A stretch of 64,000 nucleotides of DNA from Dyadobacter sp. CECT 9275 (GCF_907164905.1 NZ_CAJRAF010000002.1:1860001-1924000), one strand, 5' to 3'. Positions 1 to 9,504 are shown, counted from the stretch's first letter. Notes: generated by a model from the sequence alone, not told the origin. Numbers and translations: made by a program.

Positions 1-203
1 ACCAGAATTAAACAAAGCTTTCTCATAAAAAGTAATCATTAAAAATACTCAGGAAAATACCCTTGAATAATTCAAATAAAAAACCATGCCATTTTCTGTG
101 CGTCTTGTTAAAGTTTAAAATAGAGGAAACTGCTCCGCGGGAGAACAAACACACAAATGACTAACTATGAGTATTTTATAAAAAATAAATGAAAAATCTG
201 GTT

Positions 204-1694
204 TTATAGATCAAGCCACAGTCCAGTAAGTAAAGCCATGGCCGCCAGCATAAATAACAATAATAAAACCGGCCAGATGAACCTGATCCATGCCTTCATG
301 CCCACCCCTGCCAAGGCCAATGAAGGTAAAATGAGGCCAGTTGGGGTAATAAATCCCATAATCCCCATTCCCAGCAGATAACTGTTTACAATTTCACGCC
401 CGGGTATGCCTGCAACAATCGCCAATGATCCCAGGATGGGCATGGTCATAACGGCCATGCCAGAGGAAGACGGAATAATAACCGTCAGCAATATATAAAT
501 CAGCAATAGCCCAATGATAAACAGAGCAGGATGAACATCCTGAATAGCAGTGGAGGCCCAATGTAACACCGATCCGCTGATGTTTCCCGCGTCCAGAACA
601 ACTGTAACACCACGGGCCGCACCTATCACAAAAGCTACCCCCAGCAGGCTTTCAGCTCCCTCGATAAACTTTTCGATAAATAAACGCTCGCTCATCCTTT
701 GTACCACAGCAACCAGAACCGAAGCCACTAAAAACAGTGCGGACATTTCCAGCAGCCACCAGTCCAGCGCAACCACACCGATAATGAGCAGCACAAATGT
801 TGCGGCAAATATAAAAAGTAACCCGGCCGTTTTACCTTTTAAGGGTACCATAGCAATACCATTCCCATCCGCGATGGATGATCGACCCTCGTCGGCCGTC
901 ACATAAGAAGCATGTGGATTACGCCTCACCTTTTGCGCATACCACATGACATAACCAATATAAATTACCGAGGAAACCAGAAGCATGGCAAGTCTGCCGT
1001 ACAACCCGTCTGTCCAGCTGATACCCGCCGCGTTGGACGCGATAATGGTTGAAAAAGGATTGGAAAAAGAAGACAGATAGCCCAGCGTATTTCCTCCATG
1101 AATAACCGCAACGGGAATAAGAAGGTCGTACCCGGCTGCCAGAAAAAGCGGAATCAGAATCGGGTAAAACACCAGTGATTCCTCCGCCATACCATAGGAA
1201 GAGCCTCCAAGCGCAAAGAGGAATGTCAGCACAACAATGAGCCAGGATTCCCGTCCTTTCATGCCGGCAGATAGTTTTGCTATGCCTGCCTCCATGGCGC
1301 CGGTAGCATAAAATACCTGGATAAAAGAACCGATAATCAGAATAAAGAGAATGACATCGACCGTTTCATAAATACCCTTCAACGGAGCCTGAACGACATC
1401 AATAACCGACTGGCCGTTTTGAAGTAATGGATGAAAACTTCCTGGAATAGAGACAGGCTTTTTAATTGCTCCGTTCAGAAACTTATCCGCCTTCACCATG
1501 ATTCCCAGACTGTCCAGTATGTGCTGTGTGGCCGGGAGTTTCGTTTCTTCACTGCCAGAAATCACAAAAGCATTGTTCTGGTAACTTAGGGATTCAAATT
1601 TACCTGCGGGCATCAGCCAGGTTGCAATCGCAGCCAGAACGGTAACCGCCATCAGAATGGTTAGAGGGGTAGGTAGCTTTATAAGAGAGGGCAT
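204..1694 (-). CDS. YfcC/DcuC-type membrane carrier
   Basis: This 496-residue polytopic inner-membrane protein resembles the YfcC branch of the C4-dicarboxylate anaerobic carrier family, whose members are thought to exchange amino acids or dicarboxylates. It begins with a hydrophobic helix (PTPLTILMAVTVLAA), then has a soluble loop of about 90 residues, then some ten further membrane segments. Glycine/serine-rich stretches typical of the family are visible (ALGGSSYGMAEESLVF, HGGNTLGYLSSFSNPF, IPSSSGMAVMTMPILG). I chose the ATG at 1694 because the longer frame to 1724 opens with TTG. It stands alone, divergent from the sigma-factor gene. The family assignment is fairly safe; the substrate cannot be read from the sequence. 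Confidence 0.8.
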   Translation of the reverse strand: MPSLIKLPTPLTILMAVTVLAAIATWLMPAGKFESLSYQNNAFVISGSEETKLPATQHILDSLGIMVKADKFLNGAIKKPVSIPGSFHPLLQNGQSVIDVVQAPLKGIYETVDVILFILIIGSFIQVFYATGAMEAGIAKLSAGMKGRESWLIVVLTFLFALGGSSYGMAEESLVFYPILIPLFLAAGYDLLIPVAVIHGGNTLGYLSSFSNPFSTIIASNAAGISWTDGLYGRLAMLLVSSVIYIGYVMWYAQKVRRNPHASYVTADEGRSSIADGNGIAMVPLKGKTAGLLFIFAATFVLLIIGVVALDWWLLEMSALFLVASVLVAVVQRMSERLFIEKFIEGAESLLGVAFVIGAARGVTVVLDAGNISGSVLHWASTAIQDVHPALFIIGLLLIYILLTVIIPSSSGMAVMTMPILGSLAIVAGIPGREIVNSYLLGMGIMGFITPTGLILPSLALAGVGMKAWIRFIWPVLLLLFMLAAMALLTGLWLDL

Positions 1695-1858
1695 AACCGC
1701 TGATGTGTTAATATTTCGGACCAAGGTACTTTATATTCTAAATCTCAGGATTTCCCTTTTCATAGTTACTATAAACCGCAAAAGTTTTTGTGATCATTTT
1801 AAAGTAATTTCAGCTGTTATCCGTCTGCCGAAAGGAGTTACTCTTTTAGATTAAAATA

Positions 1859-2407
1859 TTGTCAGAAAAAAAACCAAATATAGTCCAGACCGTTAAGAGC
1901 TACGGCAAGCAGCTTCTTGGCTTTATCCGTAGCAGGGTAAATTCCGACGAAGATGCTGAGGATATCCTTCAGGATGTTTGGTATCAGCTCAGCAGCCTGC
2001 CCGAAGTGGAGGCTATTGAGCAAATGAGCAGCTGGCTGTACCGGGTGGCCCGCAACCGGATTGTGGACAAATACCGCAAACAAAAGCCTGATTCGCTGGA
2101 AGAATATACCTACGAAGACGATGATGGCGAACTATATATTAAAGATATTCTGCTTGCCGACGATCTTACGCCGGAAACGGTTTATTTGAAGGAGCTTTTC
2201 TGGGAACAGCTGACGGTTGCGCTGGATGAACTTCCTGAAAACCAGCGGCAGATTTTCGTATGGAATGAACTGGAAGATCAGACGTTTCAGGAAATTGCTG
2301 ACAGGACCGGCGAAAATATTAAAACACTTATTTCCCGGAAACGTTATGCTGTCCGGTATCTAAGACAAAGACTTGAAACAGTGTACCAGGAGTTTGTAAA
2401 CTATTAA
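1859..2407 (+). CDS. ECF-type RNA polymerase sigma factor
   Basis: A 182-residue extracytoplasmic-function sigma factor. Region 2 occupies roughly residues 12-80 (DAEDILQDVWYQL, then ARNRIVDKYRKQK for -10 melting). Region 4 lies at about 120-175 (ELPENQRQIFVWNELEDQ, then the helix-turn-helix EIADRTGENIKTLISRKR). The acidic linker between them is long. The start is a TTG at 1859; no ATG in frame lies upstream, and the next in-frame ATG would cut into region 2. An AAAGGAG sits about 20 bases upstream, too far to be a convincing ribosome site. The next gene starts 11 bases after the stop, so the two are probably co-transcribed. No FecR-like anti-sigma gene is nearby. Confidence 0.9.
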   Translation: MSEKKPNIVQTVKSYGKQLLGFIRSRVNSDEDAEDILQDVWYQLSSLPEVEAIEQMSSWLYRVARNRIVDKYRKQKPDSLEEYTYEDDDGELYIKDILLADDLTPETVYLKELFWEQLTVALDELPENQRQIFVWNELEDQTFQEIADRTGENIKTLISRKRYAVRYLRQRLETVYQEFVNY

Positions 2408-2418
2408 CTTTGTGAATT

Positions 2419-2796
2419 ATGAAACCACGGCAAGGATATAGAAGAAATTTCAGGGCATTTCCATTGTTTTTTATAGCGGCACTGCTTGCGCTAGGCGCCA
2501 TTGTAAGGCTTTTGTGGAATGCCGTTTTACCTGCTATTGCCCCCGTCAACTCTATCTCCTATTGGCAGGCCGTAGGATTACTGGCATTATGCCGGATTTT
2601 GTTTGGCAACTTCGGAAACAGGATGGGACCGGGTGCAGGCTGGCGAGGCGGCCCATGGCAAAGGGACAGGCTTGGCGGTGACCATCCCGGATTTGGCGGT
2701 GCCCGGTGGAGGAAAAAATGGATGACCATGAGCGACGAGGAACGTAAAAAATTTCGCGAAGAAATAAGGGACAGATGCAGAAAGAGACCGGAGTAA
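2419..2796 (+). CDS. Small membrane protein in sigma-factor operon
   Basis: A 125-residue protein I do not recognise by name. It has a basic N-terminus, two hydrophobic segments (about residues 13-32 and 46-62), a Gly/Trp/Arg-rich middle (GPGAGWRGGPWQRDR) and a charged C-terminal helix starting MSDEERKKFREEI. That last helix recalls the helices of periplasmic sensor proteins such as Spy/CpxP or CnrY-like anti-sigma partners, but this is only a shape resemblance. It lies 11 bases after the sigma-factor gene and ends 60 bases before a strong intrinsic terminator, so it forms a two-gene unit with the sigma factor. A role as regulator or target of that sigma factor is inferred from position. Confidence 0.75.
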   Translation: MKPRQGYRRNFRAFPLFFIAALLALGAIVRLLWNAVLPAIAPVNSISYWQAVGLLALCRILFGNFGNRMGPGAGWRGGPWQRDRLGGDHPGFGGARWRKKWMTMSDEERKKFREEIRDRCRKRPE

Positions 2797-2855
2797 AATA
2801 ATGCCAACCAAAAAAAGATACTTGTTAAAGTAATTTTCAAGACTAAACGTCAGCT

Positions 2856-2887
2856 AAACTGTACATCCGGCATGTGCAGTTTTTTTT
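2856..2887 (+). terminator. Intrinsic terminator after sigma-factor pair
   Basis: An 11-bp stem (AAACTGTACAT paired with ATGTGCAGTTT, one G-U) closes a five-base loop (CCGGC) and runs into a tract of eight T. It ends the sigma/membrane-protein transcript. An apparent ATG at 2872 lies inside the stem, which argues that the next gene starts at 2911 instead. Confidence 0.85.
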
Positions 2888-2910
2888 GTTTTAACTCAAA
2901 CTTTCAAGCC

Positions 2911-3165
2911 ATGATATTCCTTATTCTGCGATCAATAGGTAGCGGTATTCTGGGCGGTGTTTTACTGTTTGCGGCTTCCCTTTTATTTTCAAGGCTTTTC
3001 TTTTTCCTCCTCTTCACCGGACTCGCCTTCTGGTTTGTCACGGGACGGCCCAACACACGAAGGGATAACTACGTTCCTCTGCAATCCAAAAGATATGATG
3101 CAGGCTCTGAAAGAAAAAGTTTGAACATCGTACCTTTCAATCCACCGGTAAAAATTAAGCTATGA
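2911..3165 (+). CDS. Small hydrophobic membrane protein
   Basis: An 84-residue protein of unknown function. Residues 1-50 are almost entirely hydrophobic and can form two membrane helices separated by a short turn (GSGILGGVLLFAASLLFSRL, then FFFLLFTGLAFWFV). A polar, basic tail of about 35 residues follows. An in-frame ATG at 2872 exists but lies in a terminator stem, so the ATG at 2911 (MIFLILRS) is preferred. Its stop overlaps the next start by four bases (ATGA), implying coupled translation with the following small gene. It sits downstream of the sigma-factor terminator, so expression needs read-through or its own promoter. Confidence 0.6.
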   Translation: MIFLILRSIGSGILGGVLLFAASLLFSRLFFFLLFTGLAFWFVTGRPNTRRDNYVPLQSKRYDAGSERKSLNIVPFNPPVKIKL

Positions 3166-3371
3166 ACAAAAGATCCCGATTTTTCCTAAGCCTGGGCATT
3201 GCCCTGATGACTGCCCTTACTCTTCATTTTACAGTGGGGGACAAATTCCGTGATGAACTGGGACGCCCCCTCTATCACGGCTGTAACGGTTATCTGAATG
3301 CCGAAAGGCACCGCAGCCAATATCCTGTGCAACGCATCCAACCTATTACAAAAAAGGTAAGATCGTTGTGA
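3162..3371 (+). CDS. Small exported or membrane-anchored protein
   Basis: A 69-residue protein of unknown function, translationally coupled to the previous gene by an ATGA overlap. It opens with MNKRSRFFLSLGIALMTALT, a typical basic-then-hydrophobic signal or anchor, followed by about 45 polar residues rich in Arg, His and Gln. Comparable short proteins with a signal-anchor and a His/Arg-rich tail occur near sigma factors in Bacteroidota; that is from memory, not from a search. The overlap makes a real gene more likely than chance. The alternative is a frame whose end has been altered by mutation. Confidence 0.5.
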   Translation: MNKRSRFFLSLGIALMTALTLHFTVGDKFRDELGRPLYHGCNGYLNAERHRSQYPVQRIQPITKKVRSL

Positions 3372-3428
3372 TACCAAGGGCACATGATCCCGACTAAAGA
3401 ATGATAGCTTCGAACGCAGCAAACAAGC

Positions 3429-4583
3429 TTATAAGTCTCTGATCCAGTCTGCAGGCAGCAAATTTGCAAAGCGATCATTCCCCAGGTCTCCGGCTATTTC
3501 AAACCCCATTGGCATGGATACCCAGCCCTGCGGAGTAATTACTATATAACCTCGCGGCATAGTGATCTGGGTATAGCCATAAGGCATATCGGGATAGGGC
3601 GACTTCCCTTGCTTCTTCATGTTAAAAATCTCTAGCTGGGTGTAAGAAACGACCAACCGTTCGGTAGGCAATTCCCCCGGCTGTACCAGGCGAAACCCAC
3701 GGGTTTCTTCAATGCGGTTGTGAATGTGGTGGGAAATACTGTTATAGCCGTTAGGACTTCTTACGGTTTTAAACATACGCATGGAATCCGGAATGGCCTG
3801 ATATACCTTGAATCCGTTTTCCGTCAGACTGTCGGACACCATGCTGGCCAGCAGATGTTTAAGCGATCCCTGGTATGCCAGTTTCTGATTGGCCCGCCAC
3901 AGTTTCTTCTGTATCTCATCCTTTGGAACAAGTAACTCAAAACGTGTTGATCCGCCGTAGTATAATTTGCCTGCATAATAATCAAAATCATCCAGATCCT
4001 GATGAATGCGATACCCCAGCGCATAGTTTTCGATGATCAGCGGGTTGTTGGTCTGCGCACTCAAATGGCCATCGTCTTCCATGGAAATGCGCAGTACTTC
4101 GGGGTTTACTATTTTACACTGTTTACTGAACTTGCTGTTCCCTAACAATTCCCTTGTGATGATTTTCAGGTATTTCTCCCGCTTTTTATTTTTTTTCGCA
4201 TACACCACTGCTTCTCCAAGCTGCATACCTTCCCGCATTTTAAAAACAATGGTTTTGTTTCCGGCCTGTTCAAACCTCAATGTTTGTTTGATTGTTTCGT
4301 ATCCCAGAAAAGAAACCGCTATTTCAATTGTTCCGAGGGGCAGATTGGGCAGTTTGTAATTTCCGTTCACGTCTGCATTGGTACCAATGGATGAATTATT
4401 TACAAATACATTTGCAAAGGGCAACGGCTGCCCGCTTTTCTCATCCGTTACTCTACCTGACAGTGTAACCGTGGTTTGCTGCGCACGGGATACTACCGAT
4501 AGAAACAATAACAGAGCCCATAAAGCATATTGCGCACTCCTTTTTGTTTTTCCGCTCATTCCTTGCGCATTACTGTGTGACAT
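3429..4583 (-). CDS. CarboxypepD_reg-like domain protein
   Basis: A 384-residue exported protein. After a signal peptide (YALWALLLFLSVVSRAQQ) comes a carboxypeptidase-regulatory-like beta-sandwich of about 85 residues (LSGRVTDEKSGQPLPFANVF through YETIKQTLRF), the domain found at the N-terminus of many Bacteroidota outer-membrane proteins. The remaining 270 residues have no TonB plug or barrel pattern that I can see. The frame extends to 4634 but opens there with TTG; ATGs at 4583 and 4559 both leave an intact signal peptide, and I chose 4583. It is likely periplasmic or surface-exposed. The gene is monocistronic as far as visible. Function unknown. Confidence 0.75.
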   Translation of the reverse strand: MSHSNAQGMSGKTKRSAQYALWALLLFLSVVSRAQQTTVTLSGRVTDEKSGQPLPFANVFVNNSSIGTNADVNGNYKLPNLPLGTIEIAVSFLGYETIKQTLRFEQAGNKTIVFKMREGMQLGEAVVYAKKNKKREKYLKIITRELLGNSKFSKQCKIVNPEVLRISMEDDGHLSAQTNNPLIIENYALGYRIHQDLDDFDYYAGKLYYGGSTRFELLVPKDEIQKKLWRANQKLAYQGSLKHLLASMVSDSLTENGFKVYQAIPDSMRMFKTVRSPNGYNSISHHIHNRIEETRGFRLVQPGELPTERLVVSYTQLEIFNMKKQGKSPYPDMPYGYTQITMPRGYIVITPQGWVSMPMGFEIAGDLGNDRFANLLPADWIRDL

Positions 4584-4704
4584 GCTCACCAAAATACTTA
4601 CTTCCAACGATGATAGATAAGGTCTTATATTCAAAAACTAAATTACCATGCGTTTTCATTACTTGTTGCAAATGAAGCTAATCTTTTGAAAAATGTTCAT
4701 AAAA

Positions 4705-4745
4705 AAAGGTTGAAACGTTATCGGGAGATAACCATTTCAACCTTT
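4705..4745 (-). terminator. Intrinsic terminator after phosphohexomutase
   Basis: Read on the minus strand, AAAGGTTGAAA pairs with TTTCAACCTTT, and an inner GTTATC/GATAAC stem continues it after a small bulge. It is followed by seven T. It lies 23 bases past the stop of the mutase gene. Confidence 0.8.
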
Positions 4746-4767
4746 CCCTTATCCCTGAAAGATACGA

Positions 4768-6531
4768 TTATTTGAGATTCAGCTCTGAACCAATTCCCTT
4801 CACTTTATCTTTGAGTCCTGCATATACCTGGTCAAAATCTTCATTGTTGATCAGTTCCGCTCTGACACCCACATAAAATTTAATCTTCGGCTCAGTTCCC
4901 GAAGGGCGGCAGGTAAATTTAGTACCATCCTCCGTAAAGAACTGAAGTACGTTGGACGGCTCAATACCCATTTCACCCGAAGGTATCTTTTTGGTTTCAT
5001 GGGTCCCAAAATCGGTGGACGTGAGGGCTTTGTAGTCATCCATTCGGATCACCGGCGAGCCCGCCAGGGTTTTAGGTGGATTAGCCCGAAAATCCGCCAT
5101 CATCTGCTGTATTTCATCCGCCCCTGCTTTTCCTTTTTTAGTCAGAGAGATCAGTCCTTCATAATAGAACCCGAACTGCTTGTAAATCTCCATCAGCATA
5201 TCAAAAAGGCTCAGTCCTTTGTCTTTTGCGTAAGCTGTAAGTTCGGCGATCATAGCACAGGAGGCTATCGCATCCTTGTCCCGCACGGCATCGCCGATCA
5301 GGTATCCGTAACTTTCTTCCCCTCCGCCAATAAACTGCTCCACGCCCTCCTTCTCTCTGATCACCTGAGCGATGTACTTGAAACCTGTCAGCGTATTGTA
5401 GCATTTTACGTCATAGGCGGCCGCCATCCGATCAATCAGATCCGTTGTTACAATGGTTTTACAAACGAACTGGGTACCGGTCAGCTTTCCGGCATCTTTC
5501 CATGCATTCAGCAGATAGTAAATCAGCACACTTGCGGTTTGATTGCCATTCAGTAATTGAATTTCACCATGATGGTTTTTAACAGCAATCCCTACCCTGT
5601 CTGCATCGGGATCGGTACCCATCACCAGATCCGCATCTATTTCTTTGGCCTTGTTCACTGCAATAGACATCGCTTCGCTTTCTTCCGGATTCGGGTAAAC
5701 CACGGTAGGAAACTGCCCGTTGCCGTCTGGTTCCGCCTGTTCAGCAATGACTGTCACCGACTCAAAACCCATTTTCCCCAGTAACTTCGGAACCAGCGTT
5801 ACCCCTGTTCCGTGCAAAGGCGTATAAACGATTTTCAGATCCTTCTGGCGTGCGATGGCCTCTTTGGAGATCGAAAGTGAGAGGATATGCGCCAGGTATT
5901 TTTCGTCTACCTCTGCCCCTATCTTAAATATTTTTGAAGGATCACCTTCAAATTTGATATCATCAATGGACTGAATTGCATTTACTTCATCAATGATATT
6001 GACGTCATGCGGTGCAACCACCTGTGATCCATCGTCCCAGTAGGCTTTATAGCCGTTGTATTCCTTGGGGTTGTGTGAAGCCGTAACCACCACCCCACTT
6101 TTGCAGCCCAGCAGCCGAATAGCAAAGGACAACTCAGGTGTAGGGCGTAAAGCCTCAAAAAGATATACCGTAATACCATTGGAAGAAAAGATATCAGCAA
6201 TAATGCCAGCAAATTCATCAGATTTAATCCGGCTGTCGTAGGCAATGGCTACCTTTTTCTCTTCATTCGGGAAAGCTTTGTTGAGATAATTTGCCAGTCC
6301 CTGCGTAGCAGTACCAACGGTATATCGGTTCATGCGGTTAGAACCCACACCAATCAGCCCGCGAAGTCCTCCTGTTCCAAATTCAAGATCTTTGTAAAAT
6401 GAGTCCGTCAATTCTGTTTCATTGGCGTCGTCAATTAATTTCTGAATGTATTGTTTGGTATCAATATCATAATCGCCATTAAGCCAGCTATTTACTTTTT
6501 CTAATACATTGGGTTCTAATTTTGTTGTCAT
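4768..6531 (-). CDS. Phospho-sugar mutase (phosphoglucomutase/phosphomannomutase)
   Basis: A 587-residue alpha-D-phosphohexomutase that interconverts sugar 1- and 6-phosphates in the cytoplasm. All four family signatures are present: the phosphoserine loop TASHNPKEYNGYK (Ser152), the magnesium loop GTDPDADRVG, the sugar-binding loop GGGEESYG, and the C-terminal phosphate-binding RPSGTEPKIK. Length matches the long PgcA/PGM2-type enzymes. The frame can be extended to 6618, but that adds 29 hydrophobic and atypical residues; MTTKLEPN at 6531 is the natural start. It follows the GH63 gene on the same strand. Glucose versus mannose specificity cannot be decided from sequence. Confidence 0.93.
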   Translation of the reverse strand: MTTKLEPNVLEKVNSWLNGDYDIDTKQYIQKLIDDANETELTDSFYKDLEFGTGGLRGLIGVGSNRMNRYTVGTATQGLANYLNKAFPNEEKKVAIAYDSRIKSDEFAGIIADIFSSNGITVYLFEALRPTPELSFAIRLLGCKSGVVVTASHNPKEYNGYKAYWDDGSQVVAPHDVNIIDEVNAIQSIDDIKFEGDPSKIFKIGAEVDEKYLAHILSLSISKEAIARQKDLKIVYTPLHGTGVTLVPKLLGKMGFESVTVIAEQAEPDGNGQFPTVVYPNPEESEAMSIAVNKAKEIDADLVMGTDPDADRVGIAVKNHHGEIQLLNGNQTASVLIYYLLNAWKDAGKLTGTQFVCKTIVTTDLIDRMAAAYDVKCYNTLTGFKYIAQVIREKEGVEQFIGGGEESYGYLIGDAVRDKDAIASCAMIAELTAYAKDKGLSLFDMLMEIYKQFGFYYEGLISLTKKGKAGADEIQQMMADFRANPPKTLAGSPVIRMDDYKALTSTDFGTHETKKIPSGEMGIEPSNVLQFFTEDGTKFTCRPSGTEPKIKFYVGVRAELINNEDFDQVYAGLKDKVKGIGSELNLK

Positions 6532-6679
6532 ACTTGTAGCGTAAAATTGGTTTAGAGTAAGTGCTATTATTAAGAAGTCCCTTTTCGATCCACAAAACCA
6601 TACCAGGTTATGTTTCAAAAAGGGACTAAAGATTAAGTGCTTAATCCGTTAGCAGCATAAATGTAAAAATATACTGTAA

Positions 6680-9370
6680 TTATTTACTTATTTTCAGTTC
6701 TTCTTTTGCAAAATCTTTGGCGGATTCTTTCGCCGTTTTACGGATAAGCTCGGCAATCAGACCCGTCCAGCCGGTCTGGTGGCTCGCGCCGCATCCTCTG
6801 CCGTTGTCGCCGTGAAAGTATTCATAAAATAAAACGTGGTCTTTGAAATTCGGGTCTTTCTGCATTTTAGCATCATGACCATAAACAGCACGGTTTCCAT
6901 CACTGTCCTTTTTAAAGATATCGATCAACCGGCTGGCGATCCCAACGGCCGCATCTTTAATGGTGGCCATGTTGCCCGAATTGGTGGGGTACTCTACGGT
7001 AAAATCTTCTCCATAATAATTATGAAACTTCATGAGAGAATCGAATATCAGGTAATTCAAAGGAAACCAGATGGGCCCGCGCCAGTTGGAATTCCCGCCC
7101 ATGATATCCGTGAGCGCCTCGGCAGGGGTATAATCCACCTGAAGCACTTCCCCGTTGATATAAAATTTATATGGGTTTTCCTCATGAAATTTGGACAATG
7201 CCCTTACGCCATATCCCGAAAGGAATTCGGATTCATCCAGCATTCTTTTCAGGATCATTTTCATCCGGTGACCTCTCAGGATAGAAAGTAACCGGTTCTC
7301 CCCCTTGCCGGATTCAAACCAGCGGGATATCAGGCGGGCCAGATCAGGCCGGTTAGCAAGTACCCATTCCACCCGGCGCTTGAAAACCGGAAGCTTATCA
7401 AGATTCTGAGGATCAAGCAATTCCACAGCAAACAAAGGTATCAGGCCGACTATAGAACGAACCTTTAAGAGGATACTCTGGCCGTTCGGGATATGTATCA
7501 CATCGTAATAGAACTGATCTTCCTCGTCCCACAGGCTGATCGAAGAATTTTTTCCGCCAATGGATTCCATTGCACCTGCTATGTGCAGGAAATGTTCAAA
7601 GAATTTGGAAGCCATATCCTGGTAAACCGGATGTACCAACGCTATCTCGACAGATATCCGGAGCATGTTAAGGGTATACATGGCCATCCAGCCGGTAGCA
7701 TCGGCTTGCTGTAATTTCCCTCCGAAGGGCATCGGCGTCGACCGGTCGAAAACACCGATATTATCAAGCCCCAGGAAACCTCCGCTGAAAATATTATTGC
7801 CGGTATCATCTTTCTGGTTAACCCACCAGGTGAAGTTCAGCAGGAGTTTATGGAATATTTTTTCAAGAAATTCCACATCTCCCACGCCATTGTTCTGCTC
7901 TCTGTCTATCTCATATACTTTCCAGGTAGCCCAGCCGTGAACCGGAGGATTGACATCGGAGAAGTTCCATTCGTATGCAGGTATCTGCCCATTGGGATGC
8001 ATGTAATATTCCCGCAAAAGTATTTCCAGCTGGCGTTTGGCAAAATCTGCATCCACACGCGCAAGCGGAACGCAATGGAATGCCAGGTCCCACGCCGCAA
8101 ACCACGGGTACTCCCACTTATCAGGCATGGAAATAAGATTGGCCGCATACAGATGTTTCCATCCCGAGTTCCTCCCCCACTTTCGTCCCTGGTTCGGGCC
8201 GGGCTGGGCAGGGTCACCTTTCAGCCATTCATAAACATTATAATAGTAAAACTGCTTGCTCCAGAGCATCCCCGCATACGACTGCCTGGAAATGGACCGA
8301 AGATCCGGATCGGCAACATCTTTGTGCAGATCATCATAAAACTCGTCTGCTTCCCGTATCCTTTTGTTAAACAAATCTTCAAAACCACCAAAGGGCTCAG
8401 AAATGGTATGATTCACAAAACGCATCCTGAATGTCACCGTTTCGCCCGCCTTAACGGTTCGGGTAAACCGGGCAGAGGCCTTTGTACCAATACCATTTGG
8501 ATTGATGGTGTTGCTTTTGCCTTCGCTGATCACGTAATCATTAATCCCATCCTTGGGATATGCCGTACTGTTTGCGGTGCCGTATAGTTTCTTGAAATTT
8601 GTTTCGTTTTCACAGAAAAGCAGTTCGTCTGCTTCTTCCAGATACAGGTTATACTTGCCGTGTTTTCGGTGCGTAAGTTCAATCAGACGATTCGAAATGC
8701 CGTTCATCATCGGTTTGTAGTTGAACGACTCATAACCCCACGACCACGTATTACGGAAAAGGATGGTCGGTAAAACCGTAATCGGTGCATCCTTAGGTCC
8801 CCTGTTGATGACAGTAACCTTCATCATGATATCCTCCTGATCAGCCTTGGCGTGCTCTATGAAAATATCAAAGTATTCGTCATTATCAAAAACACCGGTA
8901 TCTGTTATTTCATATTCTGCATCCTGCTTGCCTCTCCGCTGGTTTTCTTGCCTGAGCTGTTCGTAGGGAAAGGGTTGCTGCGGATATTTATAAAGCATTT
9001 TTGTGTAGGAATGCGTAGGAGTACTATCCAGATAGTAGTACATTTCCTTTACATCTTCCCCATGGTTAGACTCTCTGTTCGTCAAGCCAAAAATCCGCTC
9101 TTTCAGCAATTTATCCTGATGATTCCAGAAAGCAAAAGAAAGACAAATGTGCTGTTTATTATCTGAAAAACCTGCGATGCCGTCTTCTCCCCAACGATAG
9201 GTTTTAGAATAGGCCATTTCATGCGTGATGTAGTTCCAGGCATCTCCGTTTCCGCTATAATCCTCCCGGACAGTACCCCACTGGCGTTCCGACAAATAAG
9301 GTCCCCATTTTTTCCAGCCTTTATTTTCCTTCTGCAGGCTTAGCCTTACTTTTTCCGCGCCTTGTGCCAT
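6680..9370 (-). CDS. MGH1-like glycoside hydrolase (GH63-related glucosidase)
   Basis: An 896-residue protein with the (alpha/alpha)6-barrel features of GH63/MGH1-like glycosidases. These are seen in EYPWFAAWDLAFHCVPLARV, NGQIPAYEWNFSDVNPPVHG, SLWDEEDQFYYDV and NWRGPIWFPLNYLIF. The N-terminal half (about residues 1-330) looks like the beta-sandwich domain of the family. No signal peptide is visible, so it is probably cytoplasmic, where relatives act on alpha-glucosides such as mannosylglycerate or glucosylglycerate. The substrate here is unknown. It lies about 150 bases upstream of the phosphohexomutase on the same strand, so the two may be transcribed together in sugar metabolism. Confidence 0.85.
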   Translation of the reverse strand: MAQGAEKVRLSLQKENKGWKKWGPYLSERQWGTVREDYSGNGDAWNYITHEMAYSKTYRWGEDGIAGFSDNKQHICLSFAFWNHQDKLLKERIFGLTNRESNHGEDVKEMYYYLDSTPTHSYTKMLYKYPQQPFPYEQLRQENQRRGKQDAEYEITDTGVFDNDEYFDIFIEHAKADQEDIMMKVTVINRGPKDAPITVLPTILFRNTWSWGYESFNYKPMMNGISNRLIELTHRKHGKYNLYLEEADELLFCENETNFKKLYGTANSTAYPKDGINDYVISEGKSNTINPNGIGTKASARFTRTVKAGETVTFRMRFVNHTISEPFGGFEDLFNKRIREADEFYDDLHKDVADPDLRSISRQSYAGMLWSKQFYYYNVYEWLKGDPAQPGPNQGRKWGRNSGWKHLYAANLISMPDKWEYPWFAAWDLAFHCVPLARVDADFAKRQLEILLREYYMHPNGQIPAYEWNFSDVNPPVHGWATWKVYEIDREQNNGVGDVEFLEKIFHKLLLNFTWWVNQKDDTGNNIFSGGFLGLDNIGVFDRSTPMPFGGKLQQADATGWMAMYTLNMLRISVEIALVHPVYQDMASKFFEHFLHIAGAMESIGGKNSSISLWDEEDQFYYDVIHIPNGQSILLKVRSIVGLIPLFAVELLDPQNLDKLPVFKRRVEWVLANRPDLARLISRWFESGKGENRLLSILRGHRMKMILKRMLDESEFLSGYGVRALSKFHEENPYKFYINGEVLQVDYTPAEALTDIMGGNSNWRGPIWFPLNYLIFDSLMKFHNYYGEDFTVEYPTNSGNMATIKDAAVGIASRLIDIFKKDSDGNRAVYGHDAKMQKDPNFKDHVLFYEYFHGDNGRGCGASHQTGWTGLIAELIRKTAKESAKDFAKEELKISK

Positions 9371-9466
9371 TTAATTTGCTGATTTTTGTAGTGCTATGAA
9401 TTAAAGTAAAAATACATGAACGGGCCTGGGCTTTTGCTGCCTGCTGCGATGACCTCAAAATGGAAA

Positions 9467-9504
9467 TTAATAAAAAAGAGCTTTTGAAAGCTCTCTTTTA
9501 TTAA
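9467..9504 (-). terminator. Intrinsic terminator after Ddl-like gene
   Basis: A 16-bp stem with one mismatch (minus strand TTAATAAAAGAGAGCT with AGCTCTTTTTTATTAA) encloses a six-base loop and carries its own T tract. It sits 18 bases beyond the stop of the ligase gene. Confidence 0.8.

Noticed and set aside
2872..2910. Upstream ATG for the 84-residue membrane protein
   Set aside because: It falls inside the stem of an intrinsic terminator and adds an atypical N-terminus; the ATG at 2911 is better.
6631..6646. Short palindrome GATTAAGTGCTTAATC between the GH63 and mutase genes
   Set aside because: Only a 6-bp AT-rich stem with a four-base loop and no T tract; may be chance, and too weak for a terminator.
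7850..8587. 245-codon plus-strand open frame
   Set aside because: It lies entirely antisense to the well-supported GH63-type gene, and its translation has no domain features; typical shadow frame.
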